From the NCBI RefSeq assembly GCF_014905555.1, contig NZ_BNGS01000014.1, positions 154,963-218,962 of the forward strand: DNA of 64,000 nucleotides, written 5' to 3'. The position numbers were made by a program, and so were the translations under genes. Positions within the stretch are counted from its first letter, which is position 1; each line of letters starts with the position of its first letter. Shown here in pieces: positions 27,213 through 35,983 of the stretch. The stretch comes from Streptomyces sp. Y2F8-2. GTDB taxonomy: Bacteria > Actinomycetota > Actinomycetes > Streptomycetales > Streptomycetaceae. Below the pieces are notes generated by a model. It made no database searches. It was given only the letters and a program-made list of their open reading frames with translations, and was not told where the DNA came from.

Positions 27213-28424
27213 TCAGTCCTCCAGTGCGGCGAGGCCGGGGAGCGTCTTGCCCTCGAGGTACTCGAGGGAGGCGCCGCCACCGGTCGAGATGTGACCGAAT
27301 GCCGATTCGTCGAATCCCAGGATGCGGACGGCCGCGGCGGAGTCGCCACCGCCGACCACGGTGAAGCCCTGGGAGTCGACGAGGGCCTGGGCGACCGCCT
27401 TGGTGCCCTCGGCGAAGTCGGGGTGCTCGAAGACACCCATCGGGCCGTTCCAGAAGACGGTGGCCGCGTCGGCGAGCTTCGAGGCGTACAGCTTGCGGGT
27501 CTCCGGACCGATGTCCAGGCCCTCCTGGTCGGCCGGGATCGCGTCCGCGGCGACGGCGGTGGGGTTGGCCGGGGCCTTCGTCTTCAGGTCCGGGAAGTCG
27601 GGCGAGACCAGGGCGTCGACGGGCAGGACCAGCTCGACGCCGGTCTTCTCGGCGCGTTCGATGTATTCCTGGACGGCCGGGATCTGGTCCTCCTGCAGCA
27701 GCGACTTGCCGACCTCGTAGCCCTTGGCCTTGAGGAAGGTGTACGCCATGCCGCCGCCGACGAGGAGGCGGTCGGCCTTGCCGAGCAGCTGGTCGATGAC
27801 GGCCAGCTTGTCGGAGACCTTGGCACCGCCGAGAGCGACGACGTAGGGCCGCTGGACGTCCTCGGTGAGCTTCTTCAGTACGCCGACCTCGGTGGCGATG
27901 AGGTAGCCGGCGTAGTGCGGCAGCCGGGCCGGGAGGTCGTAGACGGAGGCGTGCTTGCGGTGGACCGCGCCGAAGCCGTCACTCACGTACACATCGGCGA
28001 GGGCGGCGAGCCGGTCCGCGAACTCACCGCGCTCGGTGTCGTCCTTGGACGTCTCGCCGGGGTTGAAGCGCAGGTTCTCGATGACCGCGACCTGACCCGG
28101 CTGCAGGCCGTCGACCGCGTCGTGGGCGGCGGGGCCGACGGTGTCCTGGGCGAACGTCACGGGCGCCCCGAGGAGTTCACCGAGGCGCTCGGCGGCGGGC
28201 AGCAGGGAGAAGGCCGGGTCCGGGGCGCCCTTGGGGCGGCCCAGGTGCGAGGCGACGACCACCTTGGCGCCCGCCTCGGCGAGGGCCTTGACCGTGGGCA
28301 GGACGGCACGGATGCGGCCGTCGTCGGTGATGAGGCCGTCGGCGAGCGGCACGTTGAGGTCGGCGCGGACGAAGACCCGCTTGTTGTCCACGCCTTCGGA
28401 GAGAAGTTCGTCGATCGTCTTCAT
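27213..28424 (-). CDS. pgk: Phosphoglycerate kinase
   Basis: Makes ATP from 1,3-bisphosphoglycerate. 403 residues in two lobes: VFVRADLNVPL near residue 17, HLGRPKG, NLRFNPGE, ALGGAKVSDKLAVIDQLLGKADRLLVGGGMAYTFL (in segments), and C-terminal GGGDSAAAV with the FGHISTGGGASLE loop. ATG 28424. Co-oriented with gap upstream, but separated from it by a very strong hairpin, and with tpiA downstream almost without a gap. Confidence 0.97.
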   Translation of the reverse strand: MKTIDELLSEGVDNKRVFVRADLNVPLADGLITDDGRIRAVLPTVKALAEAGAKVVVASHLGRPKGAPDPAFSLLPAAERLGELLGAPVTFAQDTVGPAAHDAVDGLQPGQVAVIENLRFNPGETSKDDTERGEFADRLAALADVYVSDGFGAVHRKHASVYDLPARLPHYAGYLIATEVGVLKKLTEDVQRPYVVALGGAKVSDKLAVIDQLLGKADRLLVGGGMAYTFLKAKGYEVGKSLLQEDQIPAVQEYIERAEKTGVELVLPVDALVSPDFPDLKTKAPANPTAVAADAIPADQEGLDIGPETRKLYASKLADAATVFWNGPMGVFEHPDFAEGTKAVAQALVDSQGFTVVGGGDSAAAVRILGFDESAFGHISTGGGASLEYLEGKTLPGLAALED

Positions 28425-28534
28425 GGGTCGGACTCCTGGGGAAAGCTCTTGATCGTAACGAGGGCTGATCGGTCCGGACGGCCGGTCCGGGCCGATCGAT
28501 CCGTGGGCGCGCCGGGGCTCGCCGCACGTGCGTC

Positions 28535-28572
28535 AGGGCTCGGGCAGCGCGACCGTGCGCTGCCCGAGCCCT
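28535..28572 (-). terminator. Strong terminator between gap and pgk
   Basis: Perfect 16-bp inverted repeat (AGGGCTCGGGCAGCGC / GCGCTGCCCGAGCCCT) with a 6-base loop, 31 bases beyond the gap stop. It should end most gap transcripts and make pgk-tpiA expression at least partly independent. Confidence 0.85.
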
Positions 28573-28602
28573 GCTACCGCATGGGATGCCTGCTTGAAGC
28601 GA

Positions 28603-29610
<1,008 letters not shown>

Positions 29611-29736
29611 GAACCGATCTCCTCGTTGGTACGCCGGGTTCGACGCCGGCGAGCTGTATGGGATGTCCCCGACCGCCTACGACCCTACCTCCCTGAGGCT
29701 GCCGTGGTGACATCGAGATGCCTCATACACGGCAGT

Positions 29737-29770
29737 GCGGTCCGTACCCGCCAGTAGGGGTACGGACCGC
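29737..29770 (-). terminator. Terminator after the M14 carboxypeptidase gene
   Basis: Perfect 13-bp stem GCGGTCCGTACCC / GGGTACGGACCGC with an 8-base loop, 66 bases beyond the carboxypeptidase stop and between it and the gap promoter region. Confidence 0.7.
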
Positions 29771-29835
29771 CCGGACATGAGGGCCCCGCCGCTCGTTCCG
29801 GTGACACGGGACCAACTGCCGTTGACAACCGGCCG

Positions 29836-32790
29836 TCAGAGGCCGAGCGCGTTGAGTGCCTTGCCGATCAGGGCCGTCCGGTCGGCCGCGGAGGTCAGGT
29901 GCTCCAGGCCGAAGCCGAGCAGCACCGTGCGGTCCGTGGTGACCGCTCCGTAGGTGCTGAACAGGGTTCCGGTGCGCGCCCAGTCCTTGAGGACGGCCGG
30001 GCTGCCGGCGGGCGGCCCCGCCACGTGCCAGGCTCCGAGGGACGTCTCGAAGCCCTCCGTCTCGACGGCCGTGCCGCCGACGACGAGCGAGGCCTCGTCG
30101 GCGAGGACGCCGTGGCCGCCGGTGCCCGGGTCGGTGATGTAGCTCAGCGAGACCTCGACCGTCTTCCCTGCGTACGCGCTCAGGTCGAAGCTCACCTGCT
30201 GCCAGCCGTTGGACGCGCCGGTCAGGCTGTGCCACGCGCCGGTGGTGCCTTTCGCGCTGCAGCCGCCCGACGCCACGGTCAGATAATGCTTGAGCCAGGG
30301 GTGCTCGCCCACCAGGAACCCGGCCTCGCAGTCCGCCGGCACGGCGTCGCTCGTGGCGCCGCCGGCCTCCGGCAGCGTGGTCCAGTCGTCGGCTCCGGCG
30401 GTGTGTACCTCGACCACGGCGTGGTCGTAGCCCGGTTCGGTGTCCCACAGCAGCCGGGTGCGCAGGGCGGGCGCGTCGGCCGCGGTCACCTTGGTGAGGT
30501 CGACGGTGCGCGTGAGCCGCTTGTAGGCGTTGTCGGTGTGGGCGGCCGCGGCCATGTACGAGCCCGCGTAGGGCTGGTACGGGTTGGCCGCCCCGGTGAA
30601 CAGGCCCGCCCCCGCACCGGCGAACTGCGGGTACTTGTCCGCGGGCAGTTCCTCGGAGGTGACGCCGTACGCCCCGGCCTTGTCCAGCGGGTTGCCGGGC
30701 GCGTCGCCGAGTCCGGCGGTGAAGCCGCCGAGCTTGCCGGAGCCGGCGAATCCGGTGACCCCCGGCGCCGCCGTACGCGAGTAGGCGCCGAGGTAGTACT
30801 GGCTGAAGTCGTCCGAGAGGTTGCCGTCGCCGAGGTCGACGGTGCCGCCCGCCTGCTCCCCGGCCTCGATCAGCTTGCCGCCCTCGTTGAGGTAGGCGCG
30901 CAGCTGGAGCTGGGTGGCGTTGCCGGGGACGCTCGCGCCCGTGTAGTGGACGACCGCCTTGAAGTGGTGGAGCACCCCGAGCGCGTCGGGCGCGCCCTGG
31001 GTGGCGACGTCCCAGACGATCGCCTTGCGGCCCGCTGCCTTCAGGGCGTCGACGTAGGTCCGGGCCTGGGTGGCCTTGGCGCCCTCCTCGGCGACGACGA
31101 GGACGTCTGCCTTGGGCCGCTCGGCCACGGTGTAGGTGAAGTGCTTGCCGGCCGTCTTCCGCCCACCGCGGGACTCACCGGTGAACCAGACCTCGACCTT
31201 GTCGCCCGGGTGGCCGCCTCGGACCTTGGCCCGGTACTCGTCGAAGTAGAGGTTGTCGTCGCCGCCGTAGGTCTTGCCGCCCTTCCAGGGCCTGAGCGTC
31301 CGGCTCTCGACGCGGCCTTGGTTGACGCGGTACTTCAGCTCCTTGTCGCGTACGGACTTCCGGACGACGACGGAGACCTCCTGGTCGGCGCCGCGCGCGT
31401 AGGAGGTGGAGAACGTCGACGGGGTGAAGTCGGGTGCGTCGATGCCGACCGAGGAGGACGGCCGGTCCGGGTGGGAGGCGGTCTCGGCGACGGAGAGCGC
31501 GAACGGGATGTTCTTCTGGAACTCCTGCTGGATCAGCTTCTCGTCGTCGGGGAAGTTGAAGACGGACTCGCAGTCGGCGGCGTTCCAGGCATCGTTCGGG
31601 TCGATGCGGGACGCGGTCTGACAGGTGGACATCTCGGGGGTGAACATCGCCATGCCATTGACGTTCGACGCGTGGCCGTCCGCCTCGCCGTTGGTGGTGT
31701 ACAGCTCCGAGGACACCTGCGAGCGGTAGCCGGGGATCGCGGGCTTGTCCGGGGTGCCGGCCAGCGCCTTGTAGAGGACGTCGTCGGGGGTCGGGGTCGC
31801 CACCTGCCAGCCGACGCCGTAGAGGAGCAGTTCGGCGGCGGAGTGGTAGTTGATGCCGTACCTGAATCCGATGCGCTTCTCGAAGCTGTCGAGCGCCCGG
31901 GTCTCGGGCTCGGACTGGGGGCTCGCGCCGCGGTAGGTCTCGCTGGTGGGCAGGGGGGACGAACCCTCGTCGTCGTAGCCCCACTTGTAGGCGAAGTTGC
32001 GGTTGAGGTCGACTCCGTCGCCGACGCCGATCACGCCGTCGCCGTTGACGTCCCGCAGGTTCTTGCGCCACAGACGGGTGCCCGGGTCCTTGAACGTGTA
32101 GTCGTAGCCGTCCGGGTTGGCCGAGAGGACGAACCACAGTTCGGTGGAGTCGACGATCTTCTTGATGCGCTTGTCGGTGGCGTAGTGGTCCAGGTAGTAG
32201 TGCATCAGCCGGCGGGTCATCTCCGGAGTGATCCACTCGCGTGCGTGCTGGTTGGACATGTACAGCACGGAGGGCTTGGAGCCGTCCCTGGACTTCCTCG
32301 CGCCCCTGGTCAGTTTGAGCGCGAGAATGTCCTGGCCGTTGATCGTCCTGCCGAGGGACACGACCTTGGTGAGGCCGGGGTGGGCCTGGCCCGTTCTGAC
32401 GATCTCTTCCTTCAGACCGCCGCTGCCGCTGTACGGGCGGAACACGCCCTGGGCCGCGTTCTCGACGCGCGTCTCGGCCTTGGCCGACAGCGTGTGTTCG
32501 GTGAGGCGGACGCCCTGCTTCCTGAGCTTCCCGGCCTGCTTCTCGGTGAGGTAGACCTCCACGGTGCTCCTGCGGTTGCCGGTCACCTGTTCGCCGAGTT
32601 CGTGGCCGTCCTGGCCGGCCTCCAGCAGCAGGGGTATCTGCTTCTCGGTGACCTCGGCGCGGAAGACCCTGACCTCCTCCGGGTCCGGCCGGGAGGTCGT
32701 CCCGCTCTGTGCCTGGGCTATGGGTGCGAGGCCCGCTCCACCGAGCAGGAGTGTGCCGACAGCGAGGATCGATCTCGCTCTGTGTCTCAT
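29836..32790 (-). CDS. Secreted zinc carboxypeptidase (peptidase M14)
   Basis: A 984-residue exported protease. Signal peptide ending PIAQAQ; a propeptide-like region to about 110; M14 domain about 115-440 with zinc/catalytic motifs QHAREWITPE (HxxE), NPDGYDYTF, LNRNFAYKWG, the third ligand in NYHSAAELLL and a TPEM glutamate. After it come a beta-rich segment, a region resembling a glutamine-amidotransferase-like fold (ADVLVVAEEGAKATQARTYVDALKAAG), and a C-terminal immune-inhibitor-A/MAM-like beta-sandwich (WDTEPGYDHAVVEV ... SYITDPGTGGHG). Monocistronic; extracellular peptide scavenging is the likely role. Confidence 0.92.
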   Translation of the reverse strand: MRHRARSILAVGTLLLGGAGLAPIAQAQSGTTSRPDPEEVRVFRAEVTEKQIPLLLEAGQDGHELGEQVTGNRRSTVEVYLTEKQAGKLRKQGVRLTEHTLSAKAETRVENAAQGVFRPYSGSGGLKEEIVRTGQAHPGLTKVVSLGRTINGQDILALKLTRGARKSRDGSKPSVLYMSNQHAREWITPEMTRRLMHYYLDHYATDKRIKKIVDSTELWFVLSANPDGYDYTFKDPGTRLWRKNLRDVNGDGVIGVGDGVDLNRNFAYKWGYDDEGSSPLPTSETYRGASPQSEPETRALDSFEKRIGFRYGINYHSAAELLLYGVGWQVATPTPDDVLYKALAGTPDKPAIPGYRSQVSSELYTTNGEADGHASNVNGMAMFTPEMSTCQTASRIDPNDAWNAADCESVFNFPDDEKLIQQEFQKNIPFALSVAETASHPDRPSSSVGIDAPDFTPSTFSTSYARGADQEVSVVVRKSVRDKELKYRVNQGRVESRTLRPWKGGKTYGGDDNLYFDEYRAKVRGGHPGDKVEVWFTGESRGGRKTAGKHFTYTVAERPKADVLVVAEEGAKATQARTYVDALKAAGRKAIVWDVATQGAPDALGVLHHFKAVVHYTGASVPGNATQLQLRAYLNEGGKLIEAGEQAGGTVDLGDGNLSDDFSQYYLGAYSRTAAPGVTGFAGSGKLGGFTAGLGDAPGNPLDKAGAYGVTSEELPADKYPQFAGAGAGLFTGAANPYQPYAGSYMAAAAHTDNAYKRLTRTVDLTKVTAADAPALRTRLLWDTEPGYDHAVVEVHTAGADDWTTLPEAGGATSDAVPADCEAGFLVGEHPWLKHYLTVASGGCSAKGTTGAWHSLTGASNGWQQVSFDLSAYAGKTVEVSLSYITDPGTGGHGVLADEASLVVGGTAVETEGFETSLGAWHVAGPPAGSPAVLKDWARTGTLFSTYGAVTTDRTVLLGFGLEHLTSAADRTALIGKALNALGL

Positions 32791-32884
32791 GGATCCCCCT
32801 AGCGATGGTTCGCCACAGCGGCGAATCAGCTGCCAGGCTCATGACAATCCATGATCGAGTCAAGGGTGCCTCCAGGACGGGCAA

Positions 32885-32925
32885 AGGCCGGTGACGGCGC
32901 CTCAAGCAGTCGTCGTCACCGGCCT
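32885..32925 (-). terminator. Terminator after whiA
   Basis: AGGCCGGTGACG / CGTCACCGGCCT, a perfect 12-bp inverted repeat with a 17-base loop, beginning 16 bases beyond the whiA stop. It closes the uvrC-rapZ-yvcK-whiA operon. Confidence 0.65.
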
Positions 32926-32940
32926 GTTGGGCCTGCGGGG

Positions 32941-33930
32941 TCACCCCACCATGTTGTCCGCCATCTCCTCCGTGAGATTGGACTCCGTGCCCGGGATGCC
33001 GAGGTCCGCGGCGCGCTTGTCGGCCATCGCCAGCAGTCGGCGGATACGGCCCGCGACCGCGTCCTTGGTCAGCGGCGGGTCGGCGAGGGCGCCCAACTCC
33101 TCCAGCGATGCCTGCTTGTGCTCCATGCGCAGCCGGCCCGCGGCCGCGAGGTGCTCGGGAACCTCGTCGCCCAGGATCTCCAGAGCGCGCGCCACCCGTG
33201 CGCCCGCGGCGACCGCGGCGCGGGCCGAGCGGCGCAGGTTGGCGTCGTCGAAGTTGGCGAGGCGGTTGGCCGTGGCACGGACCTCGCGACGCATCCGCCG
33301 CTCCTCCCAGGCCAGCACGGACTCGTGCGCGCCGAGGCGGGTCAGCAGGGCGCCGATCGCGTCGCCGTCCCGTACGACCACCCGGTCCACGCCGCGCACC
33401 TCGCGGGCCTTCGCGGCGATCGACAGCCGCCGGGCGGCACCCACCAGGGCGAGCGCGGCCTCGGGGCCCGGGCAGGTGACTTCCAGGGACGACGAGCGGC
33501 CGGGCTCCGTCAGCGAGCCGTGCGCCAGGAACGCGCCGCGCCAGGCCGCCTCCGCGTCACACGTGGCCCCGGAGACCACCTGCGGGGGCAGGCCGCGGAT
33601 CGGGCGGCCCCGCCCGTCGACGAGGCCGGTCTGACGGGCGAGCTGGTCACCGCCCGCGACCACCCGCACCACGTAGCGGGAGCCGCGGCGCAGACCGCCG
33701 GGCGCCATCACGATCAGCTCGGAGCTGTGGCCGAAGATCTCCAGGATGTCCCGCTTGAGCCGCCGGGCCGCCATCGCGGTGTCCAGCTCCGCCTCGATCA
33801 CGATGCGGCCGCTGACCAGGTGGAGTCCGCCCGCGAACCGCAGGATCGCCGAGACCTCCGCTTTTCTGCAGCAGGTCCGGGTGACGGGAAGCCGGGAGAT
33901 CTCGTCCTTCACCGCTGCCGTCATCGCCAT
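32941..33930 (-). CDS. whiA: Sporulation transcription factor WhiA
   Basis: Conserved Gram-positive regulator; in Streptomyces it partners WhiB to trigger sporulation septation. 329 residues: N-terminal degenerate LAGLIDADG homing-endonuclease-like domain (VKDEISRLPVTRTCCRKAEVSAILRFAGGLH in segments) and C-terminal helix-turn-helix (QASLEELGALADPPLTKDAVAGRIRRLLAMAD). ATG 33930 or ATG 33924 are possible; the latter makes an exact ATGA overlap with yvcK. Last gene of a four-gene overlapping chain. Confidence 0.97.
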   Translation of the reverse strand: MAMTAAVKDEISRLPVTRTCCRKAEVSAILRFAGGLHLVSGRIVIEAELDTAMAARRLKRDILEIFGHSSELIVMAPGGLRRGSRYVVRVVAGGDQLARQTGLVDGRGRPIRGLPPQVVSGATCDAEAAWRGAFLAHGSLTEPGRSSSLEVTCPGPEAALALVGAARRLSIAAKAREVRGVDRVVVRDGDAIGALLTRLGAHESVLAWEERRMRREVRATANRLANFDDANLRRSARAAVAAGARVARALEILGDEVPEHLAAAGRLRMEHKQASLEELGALADPPLTKDAVAGRIRRLLAMADKRAADLGIPGTESNLTEEMADNMVG

Positions 33931-34964
33931 GGGCCGATCCTTCCATGCATCCGAAAAATACGGTCGTACGCGGCGGCCAACAGCTCCGGGTCGTGCCGCG
34001 GGGTTCCGTCGGTCCGGGCCACCGGGGCCAGCTCGACCGCGGCACCGAACCGCTGGGCGGCCTCGGTCAGCAAGGCGCGGTCGAGCACGGCGGCCTGGTC
34101 GGCCAACACCACATCCAGGGCGAGTTTAGGGGCGTGTCGTCCCAAAACCTCCAAATGACGCTGCGGGGAGAAGCCCTCGGTCTCTCCGGGCTGCGGGGCG
34201 AGGTTCAGGGAGAGGACCCGGCGCGCCTTCGTCTCGACGAGGGCGTCCAGGAGCTCGGGCACGAGCAGATGCGGGATCACCGAGGAGAACCAGGACCCGG
34301 GCCCGAGCACCACCCAGTCGGCGTCCAGGACCGCTTCGACGGCTTCCGGGACGGCGGGCGGGTCGTTCGGCACCAGGTGCACGGACTGCACCTCGCCCGG
34401 GGTGAGCGCGACGGTCGCCTGCCCCCGTACGGTGTCGATCTCGTCCGGGCGCTCCGGGTCGTGGCCCTTGACCAGCGCCTGGAGCTCCAGCGGCACGGCG
34501 GACATGGGCAGCACCCGGCCATGGGCACCCAGCAGCCTGCCGACCAGGTCCAGGGCCTGGACGTGGTCGCCGAGCTGCTCCCACAGGGCCACGATCAGCA
34601 GGTTGCCGACCGCGTGGTCGTGCAGGTCGCCCTTGGACTGGAAGCGGTGCTGGATGACGCGGGCCCAGGTCTGGCCCCAGTCGTCGTCGCCGCACAGCGC
34701 GGCCAGCGCCTTGCGCAGGTCCCCGGGCGGGAGCACGCCCAGCTCGTCGCGCAGGCGCCCGCTGGAGCCGCCGTCGTCGGCGACGGTGACGACGGCGGTG
34801 AGGTCGCCGGTGATCCGGCGCAGCGCGGCGAGCGAGGCGGACAGGCCCATGCCGCCGCCGAGGGCGACCACCTTGGGCTGGGCACCACGGCGGCGCGCCC
34901 GGCCGCCACGGCCCTCCGGCACCACTCGGCGCAGCCTGCTCAGCCGCGGAGTACGTCCGGTCAC
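33921..34964 (-). CDS. yvcK: YvcK/CofD-like gluconeogenesis factor
   Basis: UDP-sugar-binding CofD-family protein of 347 residues, needed in other bacteria for growth on gluconeogenic substrates and for cell-wall homeostasis. Motifs: VVALGGGMGLSASLAALRRI, AVVTVADDGGSSGRLRDELGVLPPGDLRKAL (in segments), HAVGNLLIVAL, and VLGPGSWFSSVIPHLLV. GTG start overlaps the rapZ stop as GTGA; its own stop overlaps whiA. The rapZ-yvcK-whiA order is near-universal in Gram-positives. Confidence 0.95.
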   Translation of the reverse strand: MTGRTPRLSRLRRVVPEGRGGRARRRGAQPKVVALGGGMGLSASLAALRRITGDLTAVVTVADDGGSSGRLRDELGVLPPGDLRKALAALCGDDDWGQTWARVIQHRFQSKGDLHDHAVGNLLIVALWEQLGDHVQALDLVGRLLGAHGRVLPMSAVPLELQALVKGHDPERPDEIDTVRGQATVALTPGEVQSVHLVPNDPPAVPEAVEAVLDADWVVLGPGSWFSSVIPHLLVPELLDALVETKARRVLSLNLAPQPGETEGFSPQRHLEVLGRHAPKLALDVVLADQAAVLDRALLTEAAQRFGAAVELAPVARTDGTPRHDPELLAAAYDRIFRMHGRIGPWR

Positions 34965-35983
34965 TCGCGCCCCATGTCCCGGTGCACGACCACGGTCTCC
35001 ACTCCCTCGGCGGCCAGGCGGGCGGCCAGCTTCTCCGACATGGCGACGGAGCGGTGCTTGCCGCCGGTGCAGCCGATGGCGATGGTCACGTAGCGCTTGC
35101 CCTCACGGCGGTACCCGGCTGCGATCAGCCGCAGCAGCTCCGCGTAGCGGTCGAGGAACTCCTTCGCGCCGGGCTGGTTGAAGACGTACGCGGCCACCTC
35201 CTCGTTGAGGCCGGTGTAGGGGCGCAGCTCCGGGACCCAGTGCGGGTTGGGCAGGAAGCGCATGTCGGCGACGAGGTCGGCGTCCACCGGCAGGCCGTAC
35301 TTGAAGCCGAAGGACATGACGGTGGCCCTCAGCTCGGGCTCCTCCTCCCCGGCGAACTGGGCGTCCATCTTGGCGCGCAGCTCATGCACGTTCAGGCTGG
35401 AGGTGTCTATCACCAGGTCGGCGTCGCCACGCAGCTCGCGCAGCAGCTCGCGCTCGGCGGCGATGCCGTCGACGATGCGGCCGTCGCCCTGGAGGGGGTG
35501 CGGACGGCGCACGGACTCGAAACGGCGCACCAGGGCCTCGTCGGAGGACTCCAGGAAGACGATCCTCCGGGTGACGTTCTTCGCCTCCAGGTCCGCCAGG
35601 GACTCGCGGAGGTTGTCGAAGAAGCGGCGGCCTCGGACGTCGACGACGACCGCGATCCGGGCGACGTTGCCCTGCGAGCGGGCGCCCAGCTCCACCATGG
35701 TGGGGATCAGGGCGGGCGGCAGGTTGTCGACGACGAACCAGCCGAGGTCCTCCAGACACTTGGCGGCCGTCGAACGGCCGGCGCCGGACATGCCGGAGAT
35801 GATCACCAGCTCGGGGATGGCCGCCTCGGGGATCCCGGCCGTTTCACTGCCCGTACTCACCTGTGCTCCGTTGTCCTGGGCGGCCTGCTGCCGCCCCTGG
35901 TCCGCGCCCGACTCCCTGGGATCCGGGCGATCCGGCTGGTTCAGCGCCGGTCGTTCTTCTGGGTGCTGGTCGTGCTCGGTCAT
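34961..35983 (-). CDS. rapZ: RapZ (YvcJ) P-loop RNase adapter/nucleotide-binding protein
   Basis: GTP/ATP-binding protein; in E. coli RapZ targets small RNAs, in Gram-positives the role is less clear. From ATG 35983 it has 340 residues: a disordered, charged N-terminal extension (~55 residues, MTEHDQHPEERPALN...), P-loop ISGMSGAGRSTAAKC, Walker B-like region, and the conserved C-terminal domain with FGFKYGLPVDADLVADMRFLPNP, IAIGCTGGKHRSVAMSE and VHRDMG. The P-loop Lys of GxxGxGKS is Arg here. ATGA overlap with uvrC; the frame open to 36799 is shadow. Confidence 0.94.
   Translation of the reverse strand: MTEHDQHPEERPALNQPDRPDPRESGADQGRQQAAQDNGAQVSTGSETAGIPEAAIPELVIISGMSGAGRSTAAKCLEDLGWFVVDNLPPALIPTMVELGARSQGNVARIAVVVDVRGRRFFDNLRESLADLEAKNVTRRIVFLESSDEALVRRFESVRRPHPLQGDGRIVDGIAAERELLRELRGDADLVIDTSSLNVHELRAKMDAQFAGEEEPELRATVMSFGFKYGLPVDADLVADMRFLPNPHWVPELRPYTGLNEEVAAYVFNQPGAKEFLDRYAELLRLIAAGYRREGKRYVTIAIGCTGGKHRSVAMSEKLAARLAAEGVETVVVHRDMGRE

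Noticed and set aside
29899..32802. 967-codon open frame on the plus strand
   Set aside because: Antisense shadow of the M14 carboxypeptidase; no ribosome-binding site and no recognisable domain.
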